A stretch of 64,000 bases of DNA from Thiomicrorhabdus cannonii (GCF_013391695.1 NZ_JACBGH010000001.1:310001-374000), one strand, 5' to 3'; positions 53,300 to 62,466 are shown, counted from the stretch's first letter. A program made the numbers and translations. Notes: a model not told the origin generated them from the letters alone.

Positions 53300-54127
53300 T
53301 TACTCTTTAGGCTTGGCCATATAGGAGAACTTATCACTAAATAAAGTCATCTCATGGTCTTGTGGCATTTCAGGATAGTTCAACGATGGAACCCCGTGCA
53401 AATCAACCAAGGCATGAACTTCACTATCAATCCCAATACTTTTATTTTGCAAAAGACTGCGAAATCCTATCTTGAAATCTTCTGGCTTATCCCACACTAA
53501 CCAAAATCCAAGGGGAAGAAACTTTATGACGTGCCCAAAAATAGATTTGCCTGTCCCCAAAATCCCTTTTGCTACATTTTTCATAACGACCTGATTGTTT
53601 GAAGGATACAACCAATAGTAAATTTCTAATGAATCTGGCAACGGCAAAGTTTCATCTAGGAAATATTCTCTCATAGCAGATGACATAGGTGCGTCTACCA
53701 ACCCAGATTGAGCTTCATCAACTGCAATGGCGGCCAAGACATGCCCAACCACAGACCTCGCTACCCTTTGGGGTTTGATATCTACACCAGTTACTCGTGG
53801 CAACACAACCAAATCACGACTTTTCCCTAAAGCTAATCCGGTTATCGCATTAGAAAATTCAACTAATGAAGGGTCATACTCCGTCCCGAGTAAGTGACTA
53901 TTACAGTTGGTACATATCGTCTGAAAGTGAGTCCCTCCTTGGGACGTAGATTTTTCACTGCTATGCTGTAAAAGAGTTTTCAGCTCAACACTTTTCAGGT
54001 TATTACATTTTTTGGGAGGTACGTGGTCTCTAGTTAATTTGCCATAATCGCCACAGATAACACAGTAACCTTCTTTAGGCCCTCGTGTGGATATTCTTCG
54101 TCGTAATCTATCAGAATAATTGCCCAT
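53300..54127 (-). CDS. HNH-type endonuclease-like protein in the R-M operon
   Basis: 275 residues. N-terminal treble-clef HNH pattern: C22 and C25 (YCVICGDYGKL), DH at 34-35 (TRDHVPPKKC), C72 and C75 with H78 (ICTNCNSHLLG). The remaining 190 residues have no recognised domain (SLEIYYWLYPSNNQVVMKNV; FLPLGFWLVWDKPEDF). It starts 9 nt after hsdS. Likely a DNA nuclease added to the type I system; the target is unknown. Confidence 0.75.
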   Translation of the reverse strand: MGNYSDRLRRRISTRGPKEGYCVICGDYGKLTRDHVPPKKCNNLKSVELKTLLQHSSEKSTSQGGTHFQTICTNCNSHLLGTEYDPSLVEFSNAITGLALGKSRDLVVLPRVTGVDIKPQRVARSVVGHVLAAIAVDEAQSGLVDAPMSSAMREYFLDETLPLPDSLEIYYWLYPSNNQVVMKNVAKGILGTGKSIFGHVIKFLPLGFWLVWDKPEDFKIGFRSLLQNKSIGIDSEVHALVDLHGVPSLNYPEMPQDHEMTLFSDKFSYMAKPKE

Positions 54128-54136
54128 ACCACATGC

Positions 54137-55288
54137 CTACACAAACATCTTCTGTAACAAGCCTTTTTTAAAGGTTTTGGTTTGTTCAAGTTCTACCCCA
54201 ACCTGGTAGATTTTTTGGTCTAGGGCGGTTAGAAAGTCAGCGATTTTTTGCTGCTCACTAATAGAAGGAACTGGTAGTTCAAGCTCTTTGATAATCTGAG
54301 CAGACAAGTTCCCTTGACCACCTTGTAAATATGTAGATAAAATTCTTTGCTTACTAAATCTTAGCCAACTAAAAATGTAACTCTTAACTTGGTCAGTTCG
54401 AATACATAAAACAGCCTGGTTTATGGCTCCTTTGAGCTTTGATATAGCAACCTCACCACTTGTTGCACCGTATAGTGCATACAAGATATCACCGACATCA
54501 ATCATCTTTGCTGATGATTCTTTTAAGGCTTTTTCTGTAATATATTGTTCTGTTCGTTCTGAAGCAATTTCTCCAGATTTAACAAAAGGGATATTTCCTA
54601 AATATAGCTTTTTATTCGTACTTGAAGGAGTACCACCAGAGAAAAATGAGGCTATTTTTTTCAGTTTGACTGTCTTCCACTCAGGATAATCATTCCCTTC
54701 ATCATCTTTAAAGCGGATTTGTTGGGTGAAGATTTGTTGCATGACGCCTTTTTTGTATTCGGTGAGCAGGCGGTGTTTTTCGGTGAGTTGTTCGATTTTT
54801 TTATCGACCGAACTTAAAAAATCAGCGATTTTTTGTTGTTCTTGCTCACTGCAAAAATTAGCTTTAACCCTCTCTATTACATCAACGGAAAGTCCCGGTT
54901 GTGCTTGCCCCGTAGCAAACCTATTAAGATGCAATCTATCCAATTGATAGTAAAGATAAAGTGGAGTGTGGCCTTTTTTGGGAGTTACCGTGACTGCGTG
55001 TTCAGTCGCATGAAATTTCCCATGAGCTAATTGAATATTTCCGCAAAGTGCGCCTTGCCGTCCAATTAAAGGAAACAGACCTTCATGAGTAAAGGATTTG
55101 GTGTAGCCACGTAAGCCATTGCCACCATAACAAGGAAAGGTTTCATCAGATGCCTCATCGAAAATATTTTTTGCAGCGACAAACTTTCCAGCTTTTAATT
55201 TACAAACCTCAAATAAGGGCTTCTTAACCCAATCATCTTGAAACTCAGAAAACCTTAACTCAGGGACACTTCTCTTTACTGCATTCAT
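54137..55288 (-). CDS. hsdS: Type I restriction specificity subunit HsdS
   Basis: 383 residues with two target-recognition domains. Each is followed by a conserved helical repeat: EQQKIADFLSSVDKKIEQL near residue 155 and EQQKIADFLTALDQKIYQV near residue 345. The first domain contains CYGGNGLRGYTKSF, the second FSGGTPSSTNKKLYLGNIP. The TAATG overlap with hsdM couples translation. The two near-identical repeat segments at DNA level (54237-54259 and 54822-54838) could allow domain exchange. Confidence 0.95.
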   Translation of the reverse strand: MNAVKRSVPELRFSEFQDDWVKKPLFEVCKLKAGKFVAAKNIFDEASDETFPCYGGNGLRGYTKSFTHEGLFPLIGRQGALCGNIQLAHGKFHATEHAVTVTPKKGHTPLYLYYQLDRLHLNRFATGQAQPGLSVDVIERVKANFCSEQEQQKIADFLSSVDKKIEQLTEKHRLLTEYKKGVMQQIFTQQIRFKDDEGNDYPEWKTVKLKKIASFFSGGTPSSTNKKLYLGNIPFVKSGEIASERTEQYITEKALKESSAKMIDVGDILYALYGATSGEVAISKLKGAINQAVLCIRTDQVKSYIFSWLRFSKQRILSTYLQGGQGNLSAQIIKELELPVPSISEQQKIADFLTALDQKIYQVGVELEQTKTFKKGLLQKMFV

Positions 55289-56862
55289 TAAAATGGCGCC
55301 TCAATACCCAGTTGTTTGCAATAGTCAGCAATCACCGCATCGGTTTGCTTCATGTCTTTATCGATGGTTTTGATTTGTGCGGTGACGGCAGCAAGGTCAA
55401 TCGGCTCTTCTTCCTCAAAGGTATCAACATACCTTGGAATATTGAGGTTGTAGTCGTTCTCTTTGATTTCACTTAATGGTGCGACGTAGCTGTATTTCTC
55501 AATCGTTTGACGGTTGTGGTAAGTCTGAACAATCTTTTCAATGTGCTCAGGTTTTAGGACGTTCTGGTTTTTGTTTTTCTCAAAGTCATTGGAGGCATCA
55601 ATAAACAGAATGTCATCGGGATTGGTGCGGCACTTTTTGAACACCAAAATACAGGTTGGAATTGAGGTGCCGTAGAAGATATTGGCAGGTAAACCAATGA
55701 CGGCATCCAGATAGTTGCGGTCTTCAATCAGATATTGGCGAATATGCCCTTCTGCCGCACCACGGAACAAAACGCCATGCGGAAGTACGACTGCCATAGT
55801 GCCGTTATCCGCCAGGTGATGAATCATGTGCTGTACAAAAGCAAAGTCGGCTTTGGTTTGTGGAGCGAGTTTGCCGTATTGCGAAAAACGGTCATCACTT
55901 AGAAACAGTTGATTGGCTGACCAATGCGCAGAGAATGGCGGATTGGCAACAATCGCTTCAAACTGCATGCCCAAATGCTGGGGATGTTCTAGGGTGTCGT
56001 CCTGTTTGATGTCGAACTGTTTGTAGTTCACATCATGCAGAATCATATTCATGCGTGCCAAGTTATAGGTGGTACGATTAAGTTCCTGACCATAGAAATG
56101 ACCGACTTCGTTGACCTCTTTGGCCACGCGCAGTAACAGCGAGCCAGAACCGCAAGTTGGGTCATAAACGGATTTGAGATAACTCTTATCGTCGGTGACG
56201 ATTTTAGCCAAGATGGTAGAGACAGTTTGCGGAGTGTAGAACTCCCCTGCTTTCTTACCTGCACCGGAGGCAAATTGGGCAATCAGGTATTCGTAGGAAT
56301 CACCCAACACATCGGCATTGGCGTTTTCCAATTCGAAATCGACCTTATCCAAGTGTGATAGGATTTTAGCGACTAGCTCGTTCTTCTGTTTTTCAGTCTT
56401 GCCGAGCTTGGTGGAGTTGAGGTCCAGGTCTTCGAAGAGCTTGTTGAAGTCATCCTCGGACTCAGTACCCATGGTGGACTGTTCAATATTGTTCAGGATA
56501 TTTTGCAGGTCAGCCAGGATGAAATTATCGGATGCCTCGCCTTCTTTGGACGCGCCCTTTTTGGCAATGGCTGAAAAGAGTTCAGAAGGCTTTAGGCTAT
56601 AGCCAAGTTTCTCAATCGCTTCTTCAGAAACAGCGGTGACAATCTCTTTGCCATCGGCACTGTTTTCATCAATATCAGCGTAGCTTAGTCCATCTTCGGC
56701 CAACAGACTGTCGGCATACAAGCAAAGCTTTTCAGAAAGATATTTGTAAAAGATGAAACCAAGAATGTAATCACGGAATTCATCCGCATCCATCTTGCCG
56801 CGCAAGGCGTTGGCAATATTCCAAAGTTGTTGTTCGAGGAGTTTCTTTTCTTCTTCTGACAT
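55288..56862 (-). CDS. hsdM: Type I modification methyltransferase HsdM
   Basis: 524-residue N6-adenine methyltransferase. The N-terminal helical domain has QQLWNIANALRGKMDADEFR, SAM motif I DPTCGSGSLLLR (234-245) and catalytic motif IV NPPF (307-310). C-terminal SYVAPLSEIKENDYNLNIPR is typical of the EcoR124 (type IC) branch. It is the first gene of the six-gene operon; a TATAAT at 56925-56920 (minus) with a weak -35 is a candidate promoter. Confidence 0.96.
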   Translation of the reverse strand: MSEEEKKLLEQQLWNIANALRGKMDADEFRDYILGFIFYKYLSEKLCLYADSLLAEDGLSYADIDENSADGKEIVTAVSEEAIEKLGYSLKPSELFSAIAKKGASKEGEASDNFILADLQNILNNIEQSTMGTESEDDFNKLFEDLDLNSTKLGKTEKQKNELVAKILSHLDKVDFELENANADVLGDSYEYLIAQFASGAGKKAGEFYTPQTVSTILAKIVTDDKSYLKSVYDPTCGSGSLLLRVAKEVNEVGHFYGQELNRTTYNLARMNMILHDVNYKQFDIKQDDTLEHPQHLGMQFEAIVANPPFSAHWSANQLFLSDDRFSQYGKLAPQTKADFAFVQHMIHHLADNGTMAVVLPHGVLFRGAAEGHIRQYLIEDRNYLDAVIGLPANIFYGTSIPTCILVFKKCRTNPDDILFIDASNDFEKNKNQNVLKPEHIEKIVQTYHNRQTIEKYSYVAPLSEIKENDYNLNIPRYVDTFEEEEPIDLAAVTAQIKTIDKDMKQTDAVIADYCKQLGIEAPF

Positions 56863-57220
56863 AGTTCTCTAGCTTGATTAACTTGTTCTGACGGGGATAA
56901 TTATTTTTAATGAAGATGAATTATAAGTAACTTGACGAATTCATAAAAAGTTTTTTGAGATTCTTTGAATGCCTCCCCCTCCTAGGTACATCATTTTTAG
57001 ATATGAGAGTTAGCAATCTGACCTGACAAGATATTCGTCGGCTAGTAGTTTAATTAGTTTATTTGTTTAAATTCCAAGATGAAGGTACCGTACAAACACC
57101 CCGCATTTTTCTTGGAATTTTTCTGAAAAACCTACCTAATGTCAGAATTAAACCAATTAAACTACCTAAAACAAAAAGGGGCCATACAGCCCCTAGATAT
57201 CCAAATATCAACAACCCAGA
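56863..57220. other. 358-nt gap: hsdM promoter region and upstream terminator
   Basis: Holds a minus-strand TATAAT (56920-56925) about 60 nt before hsdM with a poor -35, and the terminator of the ATPase gene. No gene seen. Confidence 0.45.
57172..57194 (-). terminator. Rho-independent terminator after the helicase-like gene
   Basis: Minus strand AGGGGC / GCCCCT stem with a 6-nt loop and TTTTTG, 26 nt after the stop of the ATPase gene, isolating the hsd operon. Confidence 0.75.
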
Positions 57221-58870
57221 CTAACTTGTCACCATCTTTTCAACACGCCAAAGCATCTTGTTACCCTCCTTCGTTACAGAACGCAACACTAAATCCTTAA
57301 CCTGCCTATCCTTTCGATATGTTAGCAATCGTCCAATTGAGCGTGAATTGAGCTTATTATTTGTCCAATCTACTAAAATATCATGTAAATCTGTGCAACT
57401 TTCAGAACCGCCCGAAGAATTCACAGAATCAACAAGCTGACGAGAGGAAAATACATTACCGTTATAAATCGCATCCACTGCCACCAACAATTCATACAAT
57501 GCTTCTTGCTCAGGGTCACTCTTCTGAGCTCTATCAAATGCATCCATTGGGTCATGCTTCAGCCATGTCCAGTTATGTTTTGCCAGCCACGCCACGGGCT
57601 GTCTCACAAGACTATCCCACTCTTCAAATGATGCAAGACTTCCGATAGAGTAAACACCATTTTTATAATCCGAACTAGTTAACCACGCTTTTACAATCGT
57701 TAGTCCAGCCGCAACCAATTTGATACGATTAGTTTTGACGTACTGAACAGGGTCAAAATCAAAGCGTCTTTTATATGGTTCCGGAGTCTTGGGGTCAATT
57801 CGGATAATTGGAATACGTCTTGGCATGTCACCAGCCAGCACAACATTATTTCCGGTCATTAGAAACAGTAAATTTACTGGCAGTGTTTTTGTCTGACTTT
57901 CACCCAAAACCCTATCAGTTAAAGATGAAGATGTCATCGCAGCTGCAAGCGCGGGACTATCGAACTGACCAACTACATTGTCCAAAATAATTGTTTTAAC
58001 TCCTCTTAACAACTCTGCGAATAGGCGTTTGCGATTCTCGTCATCGCTTTTAGAGGCAATATACGGTAAGACGCTTGGACTCTCGGTTTCTGGATACATT
58101 AATGAAGCAATCGCCGTAGCCAGAAGGGTTTTACCGGAAGCTTGGTAAGGAGCATCAATTGCAAAGCCCGGACTAGTCGCTAAAACGGGTCGCATAATCG
58201 CGCTTAACAGTGCCGTCAAAAGTAATTCTTTGTCTAAATCATTAGCAAATGTGAAGTCTTTAAAAGGAAACATGACCTCTTTAAGAGCACAACTAATCTC
58301 TTTTTGCGTTAGAACATCGGGGACATTAAAGTCTTTAACACAATACTCTGTTAAGAAAAGACCCGTCTTTGAATCGTAACCAGGATTGCGCAAAAGAGAA
58401 CCATCTTTTCGCAGAACTGGAGCAGAGATAACACCTCTCAATTTCTTGAGGCCTCTTTGACTTCCAAGACTCAGTAGTTGCTTAACCAACTTTACGGGTG
58501 GATCTATATATTCTTTAACTGTCTCTTTTTTTACCCTTTTTTCGATGACAAATTGAATATTCTCACCCAACCAGTATGCAAGTAAATTTTCATTTTGCGG
58601 TTGCACCGATAAGTCTTTAATCACAACCAGCTGTTCGCCTAAATCAAATACATTTTGATGGTCTTTTAAAATTTCAATAGTTGCGTTGACAGCCTGACTC
58701 ATTTTTCCATCAGCAACAGTGATAAATGGCTTAGATTTTGCCTGAAGCTTTGAATCATTAGACGCTAAAATGTCTTGTCTATTCAGTTCAGCATCCGCTA
58801 ACAATGCCTGTCGAATTGGCAATACCGTGGCATAAATCGATTCAACTTCATTATCCAAAAAATTATGCAT
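57221..58870 (-). CDS. P-loop helicase-like replication ATPase of the element
   Basis: About 549 residues. A P-loop with GKT at 246-248 (FAIDAPYQASGKTLLATAIA), a Walker-B-like KTIILDNVVG and a sensor-like LLFLMTGNNVVLAGDMPRRI. This arrangement is common in phage/plasmid replicative helicases fused or paired with primases. I start at the ATG at 58870 because GGAGG lies 6 nt upstream and it overlaps the primase stop by 8 nt. Likely unwinds the element's origin. Confidence 0.8.
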   Translation of the reverse strand: MHNFLDNEVESIYATVLPIRQALLADAELNRQDILASNDSKLQAKSKPFITVADGKMSQAVNATIEILKDHQNVFDLGEQLVVIKDLSVQPQNENLLAYWLGENIQFVIEKRVKKETVKEYIDPPVKLVKQLLSLGSQRGLKKLRGVISAPVLRKDGSLLRNPGYDSKTGLFLTEYCVKDFNVPDVLTQKEISCALKEVMFPFKDFTFANDLDKELLLTALLSAIMRPVLATSPGFAIDAPYQASGKTLLATAIASLMYPETESPSVLPYIASKSDDENRKRLFAELLRGVKTIILDNVVGQFDSPALAAAMTSSSLTDRVLGESQTKTLPVNLLFLMTGNNVVLAGDMPRRIPIIRIDPKTPEPYKRRFDFDPVQYVKTNRIKLVAAGLTIVKAWLTSSDYKNGVYSIGSLASFEEWDSLVRQPVAWLAKHNWTWLKHDPMDAFDRAQKSDPEQEALYELLVAVDAIYNGNVFSSRQLVDSVNSSGGSESCTDLHDILVDWTNNKLNSRSIGRLLTYRKDRQVKDLVLRSVTKEGNKMLWRVEKMVTS

Positions 58871-59945
58871 ACACAACCTCCTCACTGACTTTCAAATTCA
58901 ACCTGTTAAAGTCATTCCAATCAGTACCTTTTTCTCCATGCTTAAAATAAGGGATAAAGAGTTTGCCTTTGACTGCAGCTGCCGCATCCATCGCGGCTTT
59001 CAAGCCTGGATTAGCCGGATTTTGATGGTCGTTATCACCAGCAATCACTAACAGAGCATCTGGAAATGTCTTGCGTAAAAACTTACTGACTGATTTAAGA
59101 TTGTTCGATGTAAAACAACACACAACAGTACAGCCCTGAGCTTGATGCTCTGCCAAACTGGCGCTCGTTGCATACCCCTCGCAAATAAAAATCACTTCTG
59201 AACCTACCCATTGAGTGACAAAAAAACCACCGCCGATTTTGCTGCCTTTGAAGAAGGACTTCTGGCCATCAGGTGAAATCATCTGCACGCTTTGCAAGTC
59301 TGCTTCAAAAGGAGCAACCGTTCCGTAAATCGGGATTATCAACTGATTCTTGCGACCGGCGAAGTCACCTACAAAAATCTCACCTTTACATTGCACCTGT
59401 TTGCTCAACAAATAAGGATGCTCATCCGTGGCGGGGTTGAAACAGCTTAGAATTTTAAAAAGCCGTCCAGCGACTTCGACGTATTGCGCTTCCTTGCCCC
59501 CTTCATCGACAGTCGCCTCGTCTCGTTTTTTAAGATTTGACATCTGTCTTTGAAAGGTCGCGTCTCTGGCAAAAACCTGATACCCATTCTCTTTTGCCAT
59601 GTAGTACAGCGTTCCGATTGAGATTTGGCCATCTGAACGGATGCTTTTCCACGTCGATTCAAAATCCTTGGCAATATAGCTATCTGAACCCGCAGACCAA
59701 TTCCGAGTAACCTCTTTGGCGGCATCGCCAAACTCACTTTTGATGGCCATCATTACCTTGACCCAATCCGCTCTAGGCATGCCTGGGTCTAAGCAATTCA
59801 ACATGTCATCTGCCTGCTCTAAAGAAAAACCTGGCATCTTTTGATTTTGAATGTTAATATTTTTTTGCACTTTGAAAGAACTTTGCTTGCCGGCATCCAC
59901 TTCTGTTAAAGTGCAAATCTCTTTTTCTAGTATGTTTGTACTCAT
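58863..59945 (-). CDS. Primase with PriCT-2 and Toprim-like domains
   Basis: 360 residues. A PriCT-2 segment (GMPRADWVKVMMAIKSEFGD, then SYIAKDFESTWKSI) precedes a Toprim-like domain: EVIFICEGYATSASLAE (catalytic Glu), VIAGDNDHQNPANPGLKAAM (DxD-type) and GTDWNDFNR. Typical of primases encoded by plasmids and phage satellites. It overlaps alpA by 4 nt (ATGA) and the ATPase gene by 8 nt, so the three form one replication/regulation unit. Confidence 0.85.
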   Translation of the reverse strand: MSTNILEKEICTLTEVDAGKQSSFKVQKNINIQNQKMPGFSLEQADDMLNCLDPGMPRADWVKVMMAIKSEFGDAAKEVTRNWSAGSDSYIAKDFESTWKSIRSDGQISIGTLYYMAKENGYQVFARDATFQRQMSNLKKRDEATVDEGGKEAQYVEVAGRLFKILSCFNPATDEHPYLLSKQVQCKGEIFVGDFAGRKNQLIIPIYGTVAPFEADLQSVQMISPDGQKSFFKGSKIGGGFFVTQWVGSEVIFICEGYATSASLAEHQAQGCTVVCCFTSNNLKSVSKFLRKTFPDALLVIAGDNDHQNPANPGLKAAMDAAAAVKGKLFIPYFKHGEKGTDWNDFNRLNLKVSEEVVYA

Positions 59946-60136
59946 ACACTGTTCCCTCTTGCTATTCTGATTTTGCTATCAATCCACTCATTCACTTCAG
60001 AAAAAATCCAGAACGAACTACTTCCCAGTTTAATTGGCGCTGGAAATTCAGACGTCTTCGCTAGAGCGTAAATCTGAGATTTACTCATGCTTGTAATTTG
60101 AACAACATCACGAATTCTTATTAATTTTTTAATCAT
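59942..60136 (-). CDS. AlpA-family DNA-binding protein / excisionase
   Basis: 64 residues with a MerR/AlpA-like helix-turn-helix: RIRDVVQITSMSKSQIYALA, then FPAPIKLGSSSFWIFSEVNE and WIDSKI. AlpA-type proteins act as regulators of int or as excisionases in P4-like elements. The ATG at 60136 has AGGAG 9 nt upstream; the longer GTG frame would place that site inside the gene. It lies beside the right arm sites. Confidence 0.9.
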   Translation of the reverse strand: MIKKLIRIRDVVQITSMSKSQIYALAKTSEFPAPIKLGSSSFWIFSEVNEWIDSKIRIARGNSV

Positions 60137-60355
60137 CTTTAAAATCTCCTTAACAAACACAGAATTAATAGACGAGTACCAGTTAGATAATCGCTTAATT
60201 CATAAGTTAGAGATTTAGAATTAAAAAAACGAGCGTTTTTTTAAAATTGTGTGCATTTGAAGAAAAAAATTAAAAATTTAATCAAACCTGCATCAAATGA
60301 GTGGAAATAGAAGAAAAGAACAAAATTGATTGCGTAAAAAAGAGAGACGAGAAAA

Positions 60356-60391
60356 TTTACGGTATCTTTTACGGTATATGAATGCCGTAAA
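60356..60391. promoter_or_regulatory. Right arm-type integrase sites
   Basis: TTTACGGTA at 60356-60364 and 60368-60376, and inverted TGCCGTAAA at 60383-60391 (one mismatch). It mirrors the left-end set. The sites lie between alpA and attR. Confidence 0.7.
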
Positions 60392-60398
60392 AACAAAA

Positions 60399-60427
60399 AA
60401 GGCCAAGTAATTCAATTACTTGGCCTT
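60399..60427 (-). terminator. Element-borne replacement terminator for tRNA-Arg
   Basis: Perfect 12-bp stem AAGGCCAAGTAA / TTACTTGGCCTT with a 5-nt loop, 7 nt from the tRNA 3' end, inside the element. It replaces the original terminator left at 43647-43679. Confidence 0.8.
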
Positions 60428-60433
60428 TGAATA

Positions 60434-60447
60434 TGGCGCGCCCGAAG
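60434..60447. repeat. attR within tRNA-Arg
   Basis: TGGCGCGCCCGAAG, the 3' end of tRNA-Arg, identical to attL at 43687-43700. Confidence 0.85.
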
Positions 60448-60510
60448 GGAGTCGAACCCCTAACCGCTCGGTTCGTAGCCGAGTACTCTATCCAATTGAG
60501 CTACGGGCGC
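60434..60510 (-). tRNA. tRNA-Arg (anticodon ACG)
   Basis: 77 nt including encoded CCA. Acceptor GCGCCCG / CGGGCGC, anticodon stem CTCGG-CCGAG with loop CTACGAA, T arm with GGTTCGACTCC. Restored intact by the element's right end. Pairing with tRNA-Ser and csrA matches the E. coli csrA-serV-argV locus, a known integration hotspot. Confidence 0.97.
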
Positions 60511-60601
60511 GTTGTTTGATGTGGCGTATTATAGAGCTTTTTAATTAGCTGTCAACTCTATTTTTACCGTTTTATTTCAACTTTATGCAACTTGAAATAA
60601 A

Positions 60602-60695
60602 TGGCGGAGACGGAGGGATTCGAACCCTCGATAGAGCTACAAACCCTATGCACCCTTAGCAGGGGTGTGCCTTCAGCCAACTCGGCCACGTCTCC
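60602..60695 (-). tRNA. tRNA-Ser (anticodon GCT)
   Basis: 94 nt including encoded CCA, with the long variable arm of class II tRNAs. Acceptor GGAGACG / CGTCTCC, anticodon loop CTGCTAA, T arm GGTTCGAATCC. It lies between csrA and tRNA-Arg on the same strand. Confidence 0.97.
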
Positions 60696-60862
60696 GTTCA
60701 GGCGCGTATAATACAGTCTTAGGCGGGCGTTGTAAACCAAAAAGACGATTTTATGGGGATTTTTTTGTAGTGACTAATAAAGCCTTAAAAGCCATTATCA
60801 CCGCCGGACATAATGGACTTCACAACAATAAAGCGTTCAAGCAATTTAAAACGCCGAAAGCA

Positions 60863-61069
60863 TCACCTTCCAACAATCGAAAATTCGACCAACTCATTTT
60901 TAACCGTTTCCGTCTGAGGCTTCAGCAACAGCTCTTCACGATGAATCGGCACCTCTTGCGGCGCTTCGATGCCAACACGAACCTGCCCGCCTTTCACGGC
61001 CAGAATGGTTAACTTGACGTTGTCACCAATTAATAAGGATTCGCCTTCCCTGCGAGTAAGCACAAGCAT
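60863..61069 (-). CDS. csrA: Carbon storage regulator CsrA
   Basis: 68-residue RNA-binding dimer that controls translation by binding GGA in leaders. [20 protein letters not shown] is the family N-terminus, with RNA-contact Leu4 and Arg6. The second contact region is [15 protein letters not shown], and the tail is slightly longer than in E. coli. In this lineage it may govern flagellar and carbon genes. Lies between lysC and tRNA-Ser. Confidence 0.97.
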   Translation of the reverse strand: MLVLTRREGESLLIGDNVKLTILAVKGGQVRVGIEAPQEVPIHREELLLKPQTETVKNELVEFSIVGR

Positions 61070-61194
61070 TGTCTATTCCTGCTATCATTTAGAATGAGTG
61101 ACAATCAGTGTATGCTTATTTTTATGCCTATATAATTCAGTTTTTTTATTTTACCCGATAAGTAAGCCTAACACTCGAAACCTCTTATCAGGCA

Positions 61195-61220
61195 TAAAAA
61201 AACCCGCCGGAGCGGGTTTT
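61195..61220 (-). terminator. Rho-independent terminator after lysC
   Basis: 9-bp stem AAAACCCGC / GCGGGTTTT with a CGGA-type loop and a seven-T run on the minus strand, 20 nt after lysC. Confidence 0.85.
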
Positions 61221-61239
61221 CATGAAACCAACAAGAATA

Positions 61240-62466
61240 TCACTTGTCCAGTTCAAAAGCGTCGTGCAAAGACTGTACCGCCAACTCCAAATACCGCTCT
61301 TCAATCACCACTGAAATCTTGATTTCAGTCGTGCCGATCATCTGGATATTGATATTGTTGTCCGCCAAGGTCTTGAACATACGGCTGGCGATGCCCGCGT
61401 GCGACTTCATGCCCACACCGACCATCGAAATCTTAACGATTGAATCGTCAGACAACACTTCGCGTGCGCCCAGTTTATTGGCTGTGCTTTGCAGCAGTTC
61501 CAAAGCCGGTGCCAAGTCGCCGCGCGCTACGGTAAAGGTAAAGTCTGTAGTACCGTCAACACCTTGGTTCTGGATAATCATATCGATATCGATATTCGCA
61601 TCCGAAATCGGCCCTAAAATCTGATAAGCCACGCCCGGCTTGTCAGGCACACCCAAAATCATCAACTTTGCTTCATCGCGGCTAAACGCAATACCGGAGA
61701 TCAGAGGTTTTTCCATCTCGTTGTCCTTAAAATTCTCTTCTGAAGTAATGAGGGTACCGCCACCGTCTTGCATCGAAGACAGTACACGCAACGGCACATT
61801 GTATTTGCTGGCAAACTCTACCGAACGGATTTGCAATACTTTGGCGCCTAAACTGGCCATTTCCAACATTTCGTCGAACGTAATGCGATCCAGTCGTTTC
61901 GCTTTGGGCACCACACGAGGATCGGTGGTGTAAACGCCGTCCACATCCGTGTAAATCTGGCACTCGTCGGCATTCAAGGCCGCAGCCAGAGCCACCGCAG
62001 TCGTGTCCGAACCACCACGCCCTAACGTCGTAATATCCCCTTCCGGCGTCACGCCCTGGAAACCGGCAACCACTACCACTTTACCGGCATTCAGCTGATC
62101 GAAAATCTTCTGCGAATCAATCGCTTCGATACGCGCTTTGGTATGTGCCTCATCGGTTTTGATCGGCACCTGCCAACCGGTATAAGAAACGGCCGGATAA
62201 CCTTTCTCCTGCAACGCCATGCTCAGAAGGGCGATCGTGACCTGCTCACCCGTCGTCAACAGCACATCCATTTCACGTTTTGAAGGGCGCTTTTGCACCT
62301 CATTCGCTAAAGCAACCAAACGGTTGGTTTCACCGCTCATTGCTGAAACAGCGACCACCACCTGGTGTCCTTCATCGACAAATTTGGCGACTTTATTCGC
62401 CACATTTTGGATACGCTCAATATTGCCTACCGAGGTACCGCCGTATTTTTGAACAATCAATGCCAT
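61240..62466 (-). CDS. lysC: Aspartate kinase
   Basis: Phosphorylates aspartate, first step to Lys, Thr and Met. The 408-residue protein starts ALIVQKYGGTSVGNIERIQN, with TTLGRGGSDTTAVALAAALN and YTDVDGVYTTDPRVVPKAKR in the kinase domain and two ACT domains (MILGVPDKPGVAYQILGPI; SMVGVGMKSHAGIASRMFKT) for feedback control. The mono-functional length and class resemble Pseudomonas LysC, where it also lies between alaS and csrA. Confidence 0.97.
   Translation of the reverse strand: MALIVQKYGGTSVGNIERIQNVANKVAKFVDEGHQVVVAVSAMSGETNRLVALANEVQKRPSKREMDVLLTTGEQVTIALLSMALQEKGYPAVSYTGWQVPIKTDEAHTKARIEAIDSQKIFDQLNAGKVVVVAGFQGVTPEGDITTLGRGGSDTTAVALAAALNADECQIYTDVDGVYTTDPRVVPKAKRLDRITFDEMLEMASLGAKVLQIRSVEFASKYNVPLRVLSSMQDGGGTLITSEENFKDNEMEKPLISGIAFSRDEAKLMILGVPDKPGVAYQILGPISDANIDIDMIIQNQGVDGTTDFTFTVARGDLAPALELLQSTANKLGAREVLSDDSIVKISMVGVGMKSHAGIASRMFKTLADNNINIQMIGTTEIKISVVIEERYLELAVQSLHDAFELDK

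Noticed and set aside
60665-61012. 115-codon plus-strand frame across tRNA-Ser and csrA
   Set aside because: Overlaps a complete tRNA and csrA; composition is not protein-like.
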